62,962 nt of DNA, from the NCBI GenBank assembly GCA_947302535.1, contig CAMYVX010000006.1, forward strand, positions 1 to 62,962, written 5' to 3'. Below are positions 39,876-48,896 of this stretch, piece after piece (the stretch's first letter is position 1; each line of letters opens with the position of its first letter). A program made the position numbers and the translations under genes. The DNA is from an uncultured Caryophanales bacterium. GTDB taxonomy: Bacteria; Bacillota_I; Bacilli_A; RFN20; CAG-826. The notes under the pieces are model-generated. The model saw only the letters and a list, made by a program, of their open reading frames with translations. It made no database searches and was not told the DNA's origin.

Positions 39876-39897
39876 ATAGAAATACTATTTCTATTTG
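39873..39897. repeat. 25-bp near-complete palindrome upstream of addB
   Basis: Perfect 11-bp arms CAAATAGAAAT and ATTTCTATTTG around ACT. It starts inside the addB -35 box and ends 5 nt from the glpK stop. No T-run follows on the minus strand, so it is a better operator than terminator candidate, though a weak glpK terminator is possible. Confidence 0.5.
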
Positions 39898-39902
39898 TTT
39901 AA

Positions 39903-41381
39903 TTATACTTTGAAAACTCTTGTAGCTTCAATAGCTTTTTTCCAGCCCTCATATAAAGATTCAGCAACTTTTTTATCCATGCAAGGTTTAAATGTCGCTT
40001 GATATGAATGGATAGATTTAATCTCTTCAATATTCTTGAAGAAACCACTTTCTAATCCTGCTAAATAACAAGCCCCTAAAGCAGTAGTTTCTAAACATTG
40101 AGGAAGTTTAATCTCAACTTCCAATATATCGCTTTGGAACTGCATCAAATATTTATTTGAGGTGGCTCCACCATCAACTCTAAGTGTCTTTAAGCAGCAA
40201 TCAGTTTCAGATCTCATCGCTTCAAAGACGTCTTTACATTGATAAGCAATACCCTCTAAGGCAGCCGCTACTAAATGATTGGTGTTACTTCCTCTAGTTA
40301 AGCCAAATATCGATCCACGTACTTCATTATCCCAGTAAGGGGTGCCGAGTCCAACAAAGGAAGGAACAAAATATACGCCATTACTGCCTTGGCCGTCAAA
40401 AGCCAATTTCTCAGTATCGGAAGAGTGTTCAAACATTTTCATTTCATCTCTAAGCCATTGCACTACAGCACCGCCGACAAAAACAGAACCTTCTAAAGCG
40501 TAGGTTACTTTCTTTCCTATTTGCCAAGCGACAGTTGTCAGTAATCCATTATGCGATAAGGTGGGTTTAGAGCCGATGTTTAAAAGCATAAAACAACCAG
40601 TTCCATAAGTATTTTTGCTTTCGCCTTTTTCAAAACAAGTTTGACCAAATAAAGCAGCCTGTTGATCTCCAGCCACGCCACATATATTAACATTCTTAGA
40701 AAAATAAGATGCCGGCCCATAATTATATGAAGAGGGGTAAACTTTAGGTAATATTTCCATAGGGATATTAAATAAAGCGCATAACTCTTCATCCCACTTC
40801 ATAGTGATAATATTAAAAAGTAAAGTTCTAGAAGCGTTGCTCACATCAGTAGCGTGTACTTTTCCTTTGCTCATCATATAAATAAGCCAACTATCAATTG
40901 TTCCAAACATCAATTCCTTGTTTTCAGCTCTTTTTTGACCGTTAGGAATATGATCCAATATGAAACGAATCTTACTTGCAGAAAAGTACGGATTAATCAA
41001 TAAACCTGTCTTTTCCTGGATATTTTTCTTTTTTTCTTCTAATTCTTCACAAATTTTTAATGATTGACGAGATTGCCAAACAATGGCGTTATAGACTGGT
41101 CTACCGGTTTTCTTATCCCAAACAACAGTTGTTTCTCTTTGGTTAGTAATGCCAATGCAATCGATATCATCCATTGTGGCATTAGCTTTAATTAAGACTT
41201 CGTTAACAACATCGACAACGCTAACCCAGATACTTAAAGCATCTGCTTCCACCCAACCAGGTTGAGGGAACAAACACTTTACCTCCCTTTGTGCTTGAAA
41301 ACAGTTTCTTCCGTGCTTATCAAAAAGTATCGCGCGTGAAGATGTTGTTCCTTGATCAATTGAAATTATATATTTCTTCAT
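39903..41381 (-). CDS. glpK: glycerol kinase
   Basis: Phosphorylates glycerol to glycerol-3-phosphate. FGGY-family motifs: SIDQGTTSSRAILFD (6-20), QPGWVEADALSIW, CIGITNQRETTVVWD, GVAGDQQAALFGQ and the C-terminal LRVDGGATSNKYLMQFQ. Length 492 aa is standard. It overlaps pepP by ATGA and is the last gene of yigZ-mrp-pepP-glpK; no glycerol facilitator or GlpO is beside it. Confidence 0.97.
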   Translation of the reverse strand: MKKYIISIDQGTTSSRAILFDKHGRNCFQAQREVKCLFPQPGWVEADALSIWVSVVDVVNEVLIKANATMDDIDCIGITNQRETTVVWDKKTGRPVYNAIVWQSRQSLKICEELEEKKKNIQEKTGLLINPYFSASKIRFILDHIPNGQKRAENKELMFGTIDSWLIYMMSKGKVHATDVSNASRTLLFNIITMKWDEELCALFNIPMEILPKVYPSSYNYGPASYFSKNVNICGVAGDQQAALFGQTCFEKGESKNTYGTGCFMLLNIGSKPTLSHNGLLTTVAWQIGKKVTYALEGSVFVGGAVVQWLRDEMKMFEHSSDTEKLAFDGQGSNGVYFVPSFVGLGTPYWDNEVRGSIFGLTRGSNTNHLVAAALEGIAYQCKDVFEAMRSETDCCLKTLRVDGGATSNKYLMQFQSDILEVEIKLPQCLETTALGACYLAGLESGFFKNIEEIKSIHSYQATFKPCMDKKVAESLYEGWKKAIEATRVFKV

Positions 41382-42637
41382 GCTTTTCTCGTTCTCATCA
41401 TGCGTTCGATATCTTTAATCTCTTTAGCGATGCCACTAGATAAACAATATCCCGCTCCATCTTTAATTAAGACATCGTCTTCAATACGAACGCCGATACC
41501 ATATTCAGCAAAATATAAACCTGGTTCGACAGTAATGACATTACCGTTTTCCAAAGGTTTATTTCTATCGGAAATATCGTGTGTATCAATGCCTAGATGG
41601 TGAGAAACATTATGATAATAATATTTCACAATATCTTCATCTTCTTTCATGAGACCACGTTTAACGCACTCTTCTTTTAAGAATTCTTTTGCCTTCTCTT
41701 GCAAGTCAATAAGTGTCATACCAGAACGGACATAATCAATGATGTATTTATTACAGGCAAGAACAGCTTCATAAATCTCTTTTTGTTTACCTTCAAAAAC
41801 ACCACTGACAGGATATGTTCTTGATATATCAGCACAGTATCCATTATGTTTAAAACCCAAATCAAAGAGAACCATATCATTTTCATGGATGAAATCATTC
41901 TGTGAAGGATAGTGTAAGCATGTCGCATTCTTTCCACTAGCAATAATTGTGGAGAAAGCTAATTTATGACGTCCGTGACTTCTGCCATAGAATTCGAATT
42001 CATCAGCAAGATTAAATTCATAGGTTCCAGCCTTAAGATTATAAATAAGTTGAGCAATTCCACTATTAGTTAAATTGATAGCCTCCACCATTTCTTCAAT
42101 CTCAAATGGAGATTTAATCATTCTTAAGTCTCTTAGAATTGGGAAAACATCGCTAACTTCAATATGAGGATATTCATTATTAATGAATTCTTTTAAATCT
42201 TTAGTATAGAAATCATCTTTAATTTTTAATTCAGGAGTTAAATCTAAATAAAGTGTATCAATTTGTCCATATTGATTGTCGTCTTTACTCAAGGCCAAAG
42301 AGAGCATGTTCTCAAAAGCACTGGTATAAAGAACATTATTGATTTTTGATAATAAATTAGCTTCATCTGAGGTTAAACGTTTCCCAGTCCACTTCTCTTT
42401 CTTTTCATCATATTCATCAATAAATAGGTATGTTTTCTTCACTCCTAATCCTTTTACGAGCATTAAGATAGAATTGTCCTGTTGGATATTTGTAAGATAA
42501 AAGAAATTACGATTTACTTCAAATGGATAAAGTTCATCAGCGGAAACGATCTTTTCTTTTCCAGCATAAATAAGAGCGACCGAATTATCTTTCATTCGGT
42601 TAAAAAGTCTATCCCTTCTATTTTCTAATTCTCCCAT
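41378..42637 (-). CDS. pepP: Xaa-Pro aminopeptidase family protein (M24B)
   Basis: Removes N-terminal residues preceding proline. The pita-bread metal site is complete: LFDLGFKHNGYCADISRTYP (two Asp), HHLGIDTHD (His), TVEPGLYF (Glu) and RIEDDVLI (Glu). An AMP_N-type N-terminal domain (about 1-150) makes it the long PepP form. I place the start at the ATG at 42637 (AAGG at 8 nt, one base after the mrp stop); the frame also contains a GTG three codons upstream. Length then 419 aa. Confidence 0.92.
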   Translation of the reverse strand: MGELENRRDRLFNRMKDNSVALIYAGKEKIVSADELYPFEVNRNFFYLTNIQQDNSILMLVKGLGVKKTYLFIDEYDEKKEKWTGKRLTSDEANLLSKINNVLYTSAFENMLSLALSKDDNQYGQIDTLYLDLTPELKIKDDFYTKDLKEFINNEYPHIEVSDVFPILRDLRMIKSPFEIEEMVEAINLTNSGIAQLIYNLKAGTYEFNLADEFEFYGRSHGRHKLAFSTIIASGKNATCLHYPSQNDFIHENDMVLFDLGFKHNGYCADISRTYPVSGVFEGKQKEIYEAVLACNKYIIDYVRSGMTLIDLQEKAKEFLKEECVKRGLMKEDEDIVKYYYHNVSHHLGIDTHDISDRNKPLENGNVITVEPGLYFAEYGIGVRIEDDVLIKDGAGYCLSSGIAKEIKDIERMMRTRKA

Positions 42638-42638
42638 A

Positions 42639-43451
42639 TTATTCACCTTCTATCTTTCTAATAACATCTTCAATTTCCTTTAATCGAATCTCTTCTATTC
42701 TTCCAGAATCCATTAATGAAGTATTCTCGCTCACTATTGGTAGTCTAGCTAAAATGTCAAAATCCATATTCTTAGCAAATTCATCGAGATGTGATTCGCC
42801 AAATACACTTATGTGTTTACCACAATCTGGACAAACTAAATAAGACATATTTTCAATGACACCAAGGATATTGATATTCATCATCTTTGCCATCTTAAGA
42901 GCTTTAGTAACAACTAAAGAGACTAAATCTTGTGGAGAGGTCACTATTATTAAATCATCAATAGGTATAGATTGGAAAATGGTTAAGGCAATATCTCCAG
43001 TTCCTGGAGGCATATCGATTAATAAATAATCTAAGTCCTCCCATAAGACATCCTCGTAGAATTGTTTTACCAAATTACTAAGGAGTGTACCACGCCAAAC
43101 AATGGGTTCGCTTTCATCTTCTAACAAGCAGTTAGCAGACATAATTTTAATACCGCTTTTTGTTTCAAGCGGATAAATCAAGCTATCTTCACCATAAGCT
43201 TTTTCTTTAACACCAAAAGCTTTAGGAATACTTGGTCCAGTCACATCAGCATCTAAAATGCCAACGTTATGCCCTTTGTTTCGCAAATAGACCGCTAGTA
43301 AGGAAGTGATAAAAGATTTCCCCACTCCTCCTTTACCAGAAAGAACAGCAATCACTTTCTTTATAGATGAACGTTCGTTTAATTTTGCTTTTTGAATTGA
43401 ACAATTGCCACTTGAGGCGCAATTAGAACAATCATGATTACATTCTGCCAT
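42639..43451 (-). CDS. Mrp/NBP35-type Fe-S cluster carrier ATPase
   Basis: P-loop ATPase that binds and transfers Fe-S clusters. The deviant Walker A is LSGKGGVGKSF; IDMPPGTGD is the family switch region, and the C-terminal LVCPDCGK CxxC holds the bridging cluster. The N-terminal CNHDCSNCASSGNC resembles the extra four-Cys ferredoxin-like site of NBP35 and of clostridial Mrp. Length 270 aa. Acts in the cytosol; no SUF genes are in the window. Confidence 0.93.
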   Translation of the reverse strand: MAECNHDCSNCASSGNCSIQKAKLNERSSIKKVIAVLSGKGGVGKSFITSLLAVYLRNKGHNVGILDADVTGPSIPKAFGVKEKAYGEDSLIYPLETKSGIKIMSANCLLEDESEPIVWRGTLLSNLVKQFYEDVLWEDLDYLLIDMPPGTGDIALTIFQSIPIDDLIIVTSPQDLVSLVVTKALKMAKMMNINILGVIENMSYLVCPDCGKHISVFGESHLDEFAKNMDFDILARLPIVSENTSLMDSGRIEEIRLKEIEDVIRKIEGE

Positions 43452-43461
43452 ATCATTTCTC

Positions 43462-43839
43462 CTACATATCTACAATACTCGCGCTTTCAAGAACATTAAT
43501 ACCAGCTTGTAAATAAGTTCTTAACAAACGAGAAGCCCCTAACTTGGTTCCACCAAAATAACGAGCGACAAAAACAACAATATTGTTTAAATCTTTCTTA
43601 TAGAGTAATTCTAGTAAGGGTCTACCCGCGGTTCCTTTGGGTTCTTGATCATCGCAAGATTTACTTTTATTACCAACACGATAAGCATAAACGACATGCT
43701 TTGCTTTTCCGTGTTGTTTCTTAACATTGTCAAGGAGGCTTTTAAACTCATCATAATCATTTAGTGGAATAGCAATAGCGACAAATTTGCTTTTCATTAC
43801 TTCTACAGTCGATGTGTTAATAGCCTCAATAGTTTTCAT
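43462..43839 (-). CDS. YigZ/IMPACT family protein, N-terminal domain only
   Basis: UPF0029 (IMPACT) domain: KSKFVAIAIPL, HVVYAYRVGN, DDQEPKGTAGRPLLELL and VVFVARYFGGTKLGASRLLRTY are classic. The protein ends at 125 residues, whereas YigZ is about 200-215 aa with a C-terminal DUF1949 domain, so the second domain is missing. No remnant is visible before mrp (10-nt gap). Function of the family is not settled, though links to translation regulation are known for IMPACT. Confidence 0.88.
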   Translation of the reverse strand: MKTIEAINTSTVEVMKSKFVAIAIPLNDYDEFKSLLDNVKKQHGKAKHVVYAYRVGNKSKSCDDQEPKGTAGRPLLELLYKKDLNNIVVFVARYFGGTKLGASRLLRTYLQAGINVLESASIVDM

Positions 43840-43868
43840 TTTAATATCTATAACTTAAAGTTATCCCT

Positions 43869-44678
43869 ATGACAAATGTCAAAAATAGTGTATATTTTTT
43901 TCTTAGAGAAATAAAGCAAATGTTAGAAGAAGAAACAAAACCCAACATTGAATTTGTAGAAGAGCCTTCTTATGATGGCCAAAAAAGTCCAGAAACAAAA
44001 GACAACAAAGTTGATTTTTCTTTATATCTTCAACTTTCACTATTTTTAGTTGGCCTTGCTGGATTGCAAATTATAGCCATTATTCTTTCTTTTGCGTTTT
44101 TAGGTCTTAAAGACTCTGATGAATACTCATTAATCGTTAACTACGCATCTTATTTCATTACATTTACTGTGTTAATTGGTATATGCACTATTGAGTATAA
44201 AAAGATTCTTGCAAAACTAAAGAATTGGAAAAACTGGGTCATTGGTATTGCAATAGGTATAATGCTCATTATTGCCACAGCAGTTATAAGCATTATTATT
44301 TCCCTTATAGTGCAGTTCGATAACAATAACAACGAACAAACCGTCAGAAGTTTAATTAGTCTCAACCCTCTTCTTTCCGTCCTAGTTATCGGTATTATGG
44401 CGCCATTTTGTGAAGAGTTAACATATCGAGTTGGCTTATTTTCTTTATTACATAGGAAAAACAAAATTTTAGCCTATGTTGTTACCATTGTGGTGTTTGC
44501 TTTTATACACTTTGATTTTACTAATATCACTAGTGTAAACGAGTGGCTTAATCTTCCAATATATTTGAGTGCAGGTTTTATCTTAACTTTTGCTTATGAT
44601 TATTTTGGACCCGCTGCTTGTATTACTGCACATTGCATTAATAATTTGTATTCAGTACTGGCATCACTTATTATCTAA
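43869..44678 (+). CDS. CPBP family intramembrane metalloprotease
   Basis: A 269-residue membrane protein with about 7 helices after a 50-residue hydrophilic N-terminus. The CPBP/Abi motif set is present: APFCEELTYRVGLF (EExxxR), FAFIHFDF (FxxxH) and HCINN. Members include CAAX proteases and bacteriocin self-immunity proteins; the target here is unknown. TATAAC ends 14 nt before the ATG and no SD is visible. The TraX-like gene begins 2 nt after its stop. Confidence 0.82.
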   Translation: MTNVKNSVYFFLREIKQMLEEETKPNIEFVEEPSYDGQKSPETKDNKVDFSLYLQLSLFLVGLAGLQIIAIILSFAFLGLKDSDEYSLIVNYASYFITFTVLIGICTIEYKKILAKLKNWKNWVIGIAIGIMLIIATAVISIIISLIVQFDNNNNEQTVRSLISLNPLLSVLVIGIMAPFCEELTYRVGLFSLLHRKNKILAYVVTIVVFAFIHFDFTNITSVNEWLNLPIYLSAGFILTFAYDYFGPAACITAHCINNLYSVLASLII

Positions 44679-44680
44679 TT

Positions 44681-45565
44681 ATGGAAAATATCGAAAAAGA
44701 AACGAGAAATTGGCGATTTTTATCATCATTCTGGTTAAAAGTCATTGCTATTGTGTCTATGACTTGCGATCATCTCGGAGTGATGTTTTTGCTCTACTAC
44801 TTTGATGCCAGCCATCCTCTAGTTTATACATTAAGGATTATTGGACGTTTGGCATTGCCTCTATTTTGTTTCATGATTCATGAAGGCGTAATGAAAACCA
44901 AACACTTTGGCCGCTACGCATTACGATTAGGAATTTTAACCATCATTATCGCAATTGCTCTTGCAGTAATGATTTATGGAAATATGGGCTTTCCTAACAA
45001 TATGGGTAATATCTTTATGGATCTCTTCCTTGGCGCGGTCGGCGTATATTTTTTAAAGCGAAAAGAAATCTACCTTAAATTTATAGCGTTGATACCTCTA
45101 GCTATTGCTATTTTATCAACTGCCGCTAATAGTATGGAAGCCAGTCAAGGTATCATCATTCACTGGTTCCCTGCTATCTTTAGGCTCCAATATCACTACT
45201 ATGGCATACTGATGATTTATGGATTCTATTTCATGAGTCTATTTAAAGATTTTCTTCTTTCTATTTATGCTAATAATGCTGGTGTTGATATTGAAAGCGT
45301 TAAAGAAACACCATTTGATCTCACACTCTCTAATTTATTAGCCTTAATCGTAATCTTTGTGGCTACTATAATTTATTATAATTTGAATTATGGACTTAAC
45401 GAATTAGGCTCAGTGCAACTTTATGCGATATTTTCTGGTGCATTACTTTTGTTTTATAATGGCAAGCGCGGTTATAATAAAAAGTGGTTCCAATATGGAT
45501 CTTATCTCTACTATCCATTACATATTGGAATACTCGCATTAATATTTTATTTATTAAGCTTATAA
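44681..45565 (+). CDS. TraX-like membrane protein
   Basis: A 294-residue polytopic membrane protein (about 8 helices) of the TraX family: FWLKVIAIVSMTCDHLG, RIIGRLALPLFCFMIHEGV and the later YNGKRGYNKKWFQYGSYLYYPLHI are the conserved blocks. F-plasmid TraX acetylates pilin, but chromosomal members in Firmicutes are widespread and uncharacterised, probably acyltransferase-like. Coupled to the CPBP protease gene; trxA follows 12 nt later with a good SD. Confidence 0.82.
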   Translation: MENIEKETRNWRFLSSFWLKVIAIVSMTCDHLGVMFLLYYFDASHPLVYTLRIIGRLALPLFCFMIHEGVMKTKHFGRYALRLGILTIIIAIALAVMIYGNMGFPNNMGNIFMDLFLGAVGVYFLKRKEIYLKFIALIPLAIAILSTAANSMEASQGIIIHWFPAIFRLQYHYYGILMIYGFYFMSLFKDFLLSIYANNAGVDIESVKETPFDLTLSNLLALIVIFVATIIYYNLNYGLNELGSVQLYAIFSGALLLFYNGKRGYNKKWFQYGSYLYYPLHIGILALIFYLLSL

Positions 45566-45577
45566 GGAGAAAAAAAT

Positions 45578-45883
45578 ATGTTAAAACATGTTGAGTCAGT
45601 AAACGAATTTGATGAAGTAATTAAAAGTGGAAAAGTCCTTGTTGATTTTTATGCTGATTGGTGTGGACCATGCAAAATGCTTGCTCCCGTTTTAGAAGAG
45701 CTTTCTTCAGAACTAAATGATGTTACTATCGTCAAAGTTAACGTTGATGAATTAGGTGTTCTTGCTCAACGTTATAAAGTCCAAGCCATTCCTTCTTTGT
45801 TCTATTTAGAAGATGGGACTATGAAAAATCAAAAGCTTGGTTATATGAACAAGAATGATCTTTTAAAATTTTTAGGAAAATAA
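45578..45883 (+). CDS. trxA: thioredoxin
   Basis: Cytosolic dithiol reductant, 101 aa. Active site FYADWCGPCKMLAP (WCGPC), and cis-Pro in VQAIPSLFYLEDG are present. SD AAGGAG lies before the ATG. It is the third gene of a CPBP-traX-trxA unit; no thioredoxin reductase is nearby. Confidence 0.96.
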   Translation: MLKHVESVNEFDEVIKSGKVLVDFYADWCGPCKMLAPVLEELSSELNDVTIVKVNVDELGVLAQRYKVQAIPSLFYLEDGTMKNQKLGYMNKNDLLKFLGK

Positions 45884-45885
45884 AA

Positions 45886-45915
45886 TTGATTATTAATCGT
45901 TACGAGTTTTATAAT
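45886..45915 (+). promoter_or_regulatory. promoter of the tRNA-Gly gene
   Basis: TTGATT (45886-45891), 18-nt spacer, TATAAT (45910-45915), ending 19 nt before the tRNA 5' end. Confidence 0.65.
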
Positions 45916-45934
45916 ATTAACCGCAACGATTGAT

Positions 45935-46008
45935 GCAGGTGTAGTTCAATGGTAGAACTTCAGCCTTCCAAGCTGAATACGCGGGTTCGATTCCCGTCAC
46001 CTGCTCCA
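45935..46008 (+). tRNA. tRNA-Gly (anticodon UCC)
   Basis: Cloverleaf: acceptor GCAGGTG/CACCTGC, D arm GTTCAATGGTAGAAC, anticodon stem TCAGC/GCTGA with loop CTTCCAA (anticodon TCC at 45967-45969), T arm with TTCGATT, discriminator T at 46005, and the 3' CCA encoded at 46006-46008. Confidence 0.96.
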
Positions 46009-46026
46009 GATGCAAAAAATTTAGAG

Positions 46027-46047
46027 CCCTGATGTTATCAGGGTTTT
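46027..46047 (+). terminator. intrinsic terminator after tRNA-Gly
   Basis: CCCTGAT-GTT-ATCAGGG followed by TTTTATT, 19 nt after the tRNA end and just before rdgB. Confidence 0.75.
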
Positions 46048-46068
46048 ATTAAATTCGAGGAATAGAAG

Positions 46069-46668
46069 ATGAATTTTGAAATCGTATTAGCCACCAATAA
46101 TGCTCATAAATTAAAAGAGGTAAGATCAATTTTAGCGCCACACAAGATTGTTGTTTATGGTCTTAAAGATTTGAACATTGATATCGGCGAAGTGGATGAA
46201 AACGGAAAGAATTATTATGAAAACGCTCTTATCAAAGCTCAAGCCGTACAACGTTTTACAAATAAAGCTATTATCGCTGACGACTCAGGATTAGAAATCC
46301 TTGCTTTAAATAATGAACCTGGTCTACATTCTGCTCGTTACGCTTCCTCTTTAGGAGGACATCAAGAAGCCTTTAAAGATATTTTTAAAAGATTAGAAGG
46401 AAAAGACCGTAAGGCTCGATTTGTATGTGATATTGTTCTTCTTAATGTAGCTAATAAGCCTTTGTTATTTGAAGGAATTACTGAAGGTCACATCACCGAA
46501 ACTGCGCATGGAGAAACAGGCTTTGGTTATGACCCTATCTTTTTAGTGGACGAACTTGGTCTGACATATGCAGAAATTGGAGATGAAATAAAAAACAAAG
46601 TCTCCCACCGCGGAAAAGCCTTGAAAAAATTATTAACGTTTTTAAAAATCAATCAGTCAATAAGATGA
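46069..46668 (+). CDS. rdgB: XTP/dITP diphosphatase
   Basis: Ham1-family house-cleaning enzyme removing non-canonical purine triphosphates. Motifs: IVLATNNAHKLKEV (substrate loop), ENALIKAQAV, IADDSGLEI (metal Asp), GLHSARYA, FGYDPIF and SHRGKALKK. Length 199 aa is normal. SD AGGAA-type upstream. Its 3' end overlaps the convergent neighbour by 16 nt. Confidence 0.95.
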   Translation: MNFEIVLATNNAHKLKEVRSILAPHKIVVYGLKDLNIDIGEVDENGKNYYENALIKAQAVQRFTNKAIIADDSGLEILALNNEPGLHSARYASSLGGHQEAFKDIFKRLEGKDRKARFVCDIVLLNVANKPLLFEGITEGHITETAHGETGFGYDPIFLVDELGLTYAEIGDEIKNKVSHRGKALKKLLTFLKINQSIR

Positions 46669-47720
46669 CGTCTAGATTTAATCTTATAACGCCAAACAAT
46701 TCTTAAAATTAATAAGACAATAAAAACAGTAACAGATAAACCGAAAACTATATAGCCGATCCAATAAAGGTCGGTTTGTTTTCTTAAAAGGGCAGTCGCA
46801 ATTAAAGAAGCGAAGATAGCAAAGAAGAAGATGATAATGAAAATGAAATCAACCTTCACCCAACGATATAGATGAGTGTTATCAGGGAAAACTCTATCTT
46901 TGATTAAATACTTTGATGTTCCATCATCTTCTAAAGTCTTATTGAACAAACGAATACCACTAACTTTAGCCTTGTGTTCTTCTTTAGCAAGAAGTGGATT
47001 TCCCTTATCACTAAATTCAATCAACTTGTAAGTTGATCCATCACCAGTAATAAATTTGTGTTTGGCTTCATTTTCCTTTGTAGAAATCTCTAATTCTAAT
47101 TCATTATATAAAGAGCTTGCTCTAGTAGAGTGCTTTTCTTTTTGCATATAGGGTTCTAACTCTAGAAGCATCATCTGTTTTAATCGTTTAATTTCGTTAA
47201 TACGAACAAGGAAAAGTTTAATGCAATCAGCATTATAGAAATAACGATGGTACATAAGACGACGTCTAAATAGACGATCATACTCATCAATCGCAAAATT
47301 AATTTTCTCTAAAAAGATAACAAACGAATCCTTATTCCTGCTGCGAGAAAAATAATACTCTTTATCACGATTAAATAATTCATAGAATTCTTTAAAATAA
47401 GCTTTTCTTAAAGTAGAAAGATAAAGCAAGGCAATTAGACGACCAAAACGAGCTTCTTCTGACTCAGGAACAAGGTCGATGATACGGCCAAACATACGAT
47501 AAGCTTCCGCAAAATCAGTTTTTTCATATAAAACCTTATTCGCTTTTTTGATAAAGTTATTCATTAAATTGTTAAAGTCTTTAATTGCGTCTTTTGGTTT
47601 CAAACCTCTAGTGCAATAAGGACAATAACAAATCTCGGCCTCAGCGACTGCTTCGAAAATAGAATAACGACCTTTATCTTCGTTAGAACAAAATCTACAA
47701 TAAGCTTTTTCTAAACCCAT
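46653..47720 (-). CDS. zinc-ribbon protein with C-terminal membrane hairpin, unknown
   Basis: A 355-residue protein I do not recognise. An N-terminal zinc ribbon is formed by CRFC (8-11) and CPYC (33-36). A helical, TPR-like middle follows (YEKTDFAEAYRMFGRIIDLVP reads like a TPR), and two membrane helices lie near residues 287-312 and 318-342 before a basic tail. CATAAT ends 6 nt before the ATG, overlapping a hairpin (TGCCA/TGGCA), with no SD. The neighbouring + strand gene is divergent. Confidence 0.65.
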   Translation of the reverse strand: MGLEKAYCRFCSNEDKGRYSIFEAVAEAEICYCPYCTRGLKPKDAIKDFNNLMNNFIKKANKVLYEKTDFAEAYRMFGRIIDLVPESEEARFGRLIALLYLSTLRKAYFKEFYELFNRDKEYYFSRSRNKDSFVIFLEKINFAIDEYDRLFRRRLMYHRYFYNADCIKLFLVRINEIKRLKQMMLLELEPYMQKEKHSTRASSLYNELELEISTKENEAKHKFITGDGSTYKLIEFSDKGNPLLAKEEHKAKVSGIRLFNKTLEDDGTSKYLIKDRVFPDNTHLYRWVKVDFIFIIIFFFAIFASLIATALLRKQTDLYWIGYIVFGLSVTVFIVLLILRIVWRYKIKSRRHLID

Positions 47721-47831
47721 GCCACTATTATGGCATAATGTACTTTTTCATACTAGATAAAATGTTCCAATAGGATCATTTTTCACTTTTACCACTTGTT
47801 TAAGTTCTTTCCAAATAGGAAAATAAAGAGG

Positions 47832-48896
47832 ATGAGATTCAAATTAAGGCCAATAGAGTTAGTCAAATTACAAAAGTTAATTGAAGCAAAAGAAAGAAAC
47901 ATCATCATTTCTGATATGCTGATGAATTTTTATATGACTAACAAAGGTTTCTCCTATGTCAAAGATAAAAATGACTACATTGAAAAAATGAGACAAGTTT
48001 GGAATGTAGGAGAATTTTCTAAAGAAGATAAACGCCTTATTGATAAGTATATTAAACCGTATATAGAGGAGCTCGATATATCAATTATCACAGAAAATCC
48101 ATACTATAACACGGTAAAAATACCAGAAATTAATGAAAAAGACTGCCGCTACGAGACTCAGGTTTATAACCCATATCAAGGTTTTGCTAAAGACGATATA
48201 GAGGTTGATTCCAATTTTGATGAATATCCACAAACTGCCTATTTCAAAGAGAAAGTTACTTTCCCATCTTTGGTCAATAAAAACGGCATTTGGATGGCTA
48301 TTAATCCTAATGAGATTTTTACCATGAAAGAGGCCATCGCAAAGGCTCATGGAGAAGTTATCACTTATGGACTAGGCCTAGGATATTTTGCTTACATGGT
48401 CCATCTAAAAAATGAAGTCACTTCAATCACTATCATTGAAAAAGACAAAAATGTAATTAACTTATTCAACAAACATATTCGTCGCTATTTTAATGAAGGG
48501 AAGTGTCCTATAAACATCATTCATAGTGATGCTTTTAAAGTAAAATATGATAAGACTTATGATTTTGCTTTTGTCGATATATATCATAATCCAGAAGACG
48601 GTCTTCCAACATTCATTAAGTTCATAGCGAATAAAAATGCTCTTCCTATCAAGGAATTATCTTTCTGGCTTGAACGTTCTTTATATGCTTATTTAAGAAG
48701 ACTCTGTATCTATGTGATTCAAGAATGTTTAGACGACGTTGATTCTTCGTTTTTTAATTATGAAGAAAACGAAACTGATCACATCATAAACAAAATATTT
48801 CATATCACTAATGATATGAACTTCACTAGTTTCGACGATATCAAAGAATTATTAAGTATTGAAGGATTAAACCGTTTGATCATGAAGATGAGATAG
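47832..48896 (+). CDS. SAM-methyltransferase-fold protein, unknown target
   Basis: About 354 residues. A helical N-terminal region (1-150) precedes a Rossmann-like domain with ITYGLGLGYFAYMVHL (motif I), then a strand ending in an acidic residue (ITIIEKDKNV) and YDFAFVDIYHNPEDG (motif IV-like), as in class I methyltransferases and spermidine synthase-like proteins. The frame is open from a TTG at 47796, but the ATG at 47832 is a more natural start. Substrate cannot be told. The 3' end overlaps the convergent amidohydrolase by 30 nt. Confidence 0.65.
   Translation: MRFKLRPIELVKLQKLIEAKERNIIISDMLMNFYMTNKGFSYVKDKNDYIEKMRQVWNVGEFSKEDKRLIDKYIKPYIEELDISIITENPYYNTVKIPEINEKDCRYETQVYNPYQGFAKDDIEVDSNFDEYPQTAYFKEKVTFPSLVNKNGIWMAINPNEIFTMKEAIAKAHGEVITYGLGLGYFAYMVHLKNEVTSITIIEKDKNVINLFNKHIRRYFNEGKCPINIIHSDAFKVKYDKTYDFAFVDIYHNPEDGLPTFIKFIANKNALPIKELSFWLERSLYAYLRRLCIYVIQECLDDVDSSFFNYEENETDHIINKIFHITNDMNFTSFDDIKELLSIEGLNRLIMKMR

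Noticed and set aside
45935-46008. tRNA-Gly as an integration site for a mobile element
   Set aside because: No partial duplication of the tRNA 3' end or integrase gene is visible; the flanking genes are ordinary.
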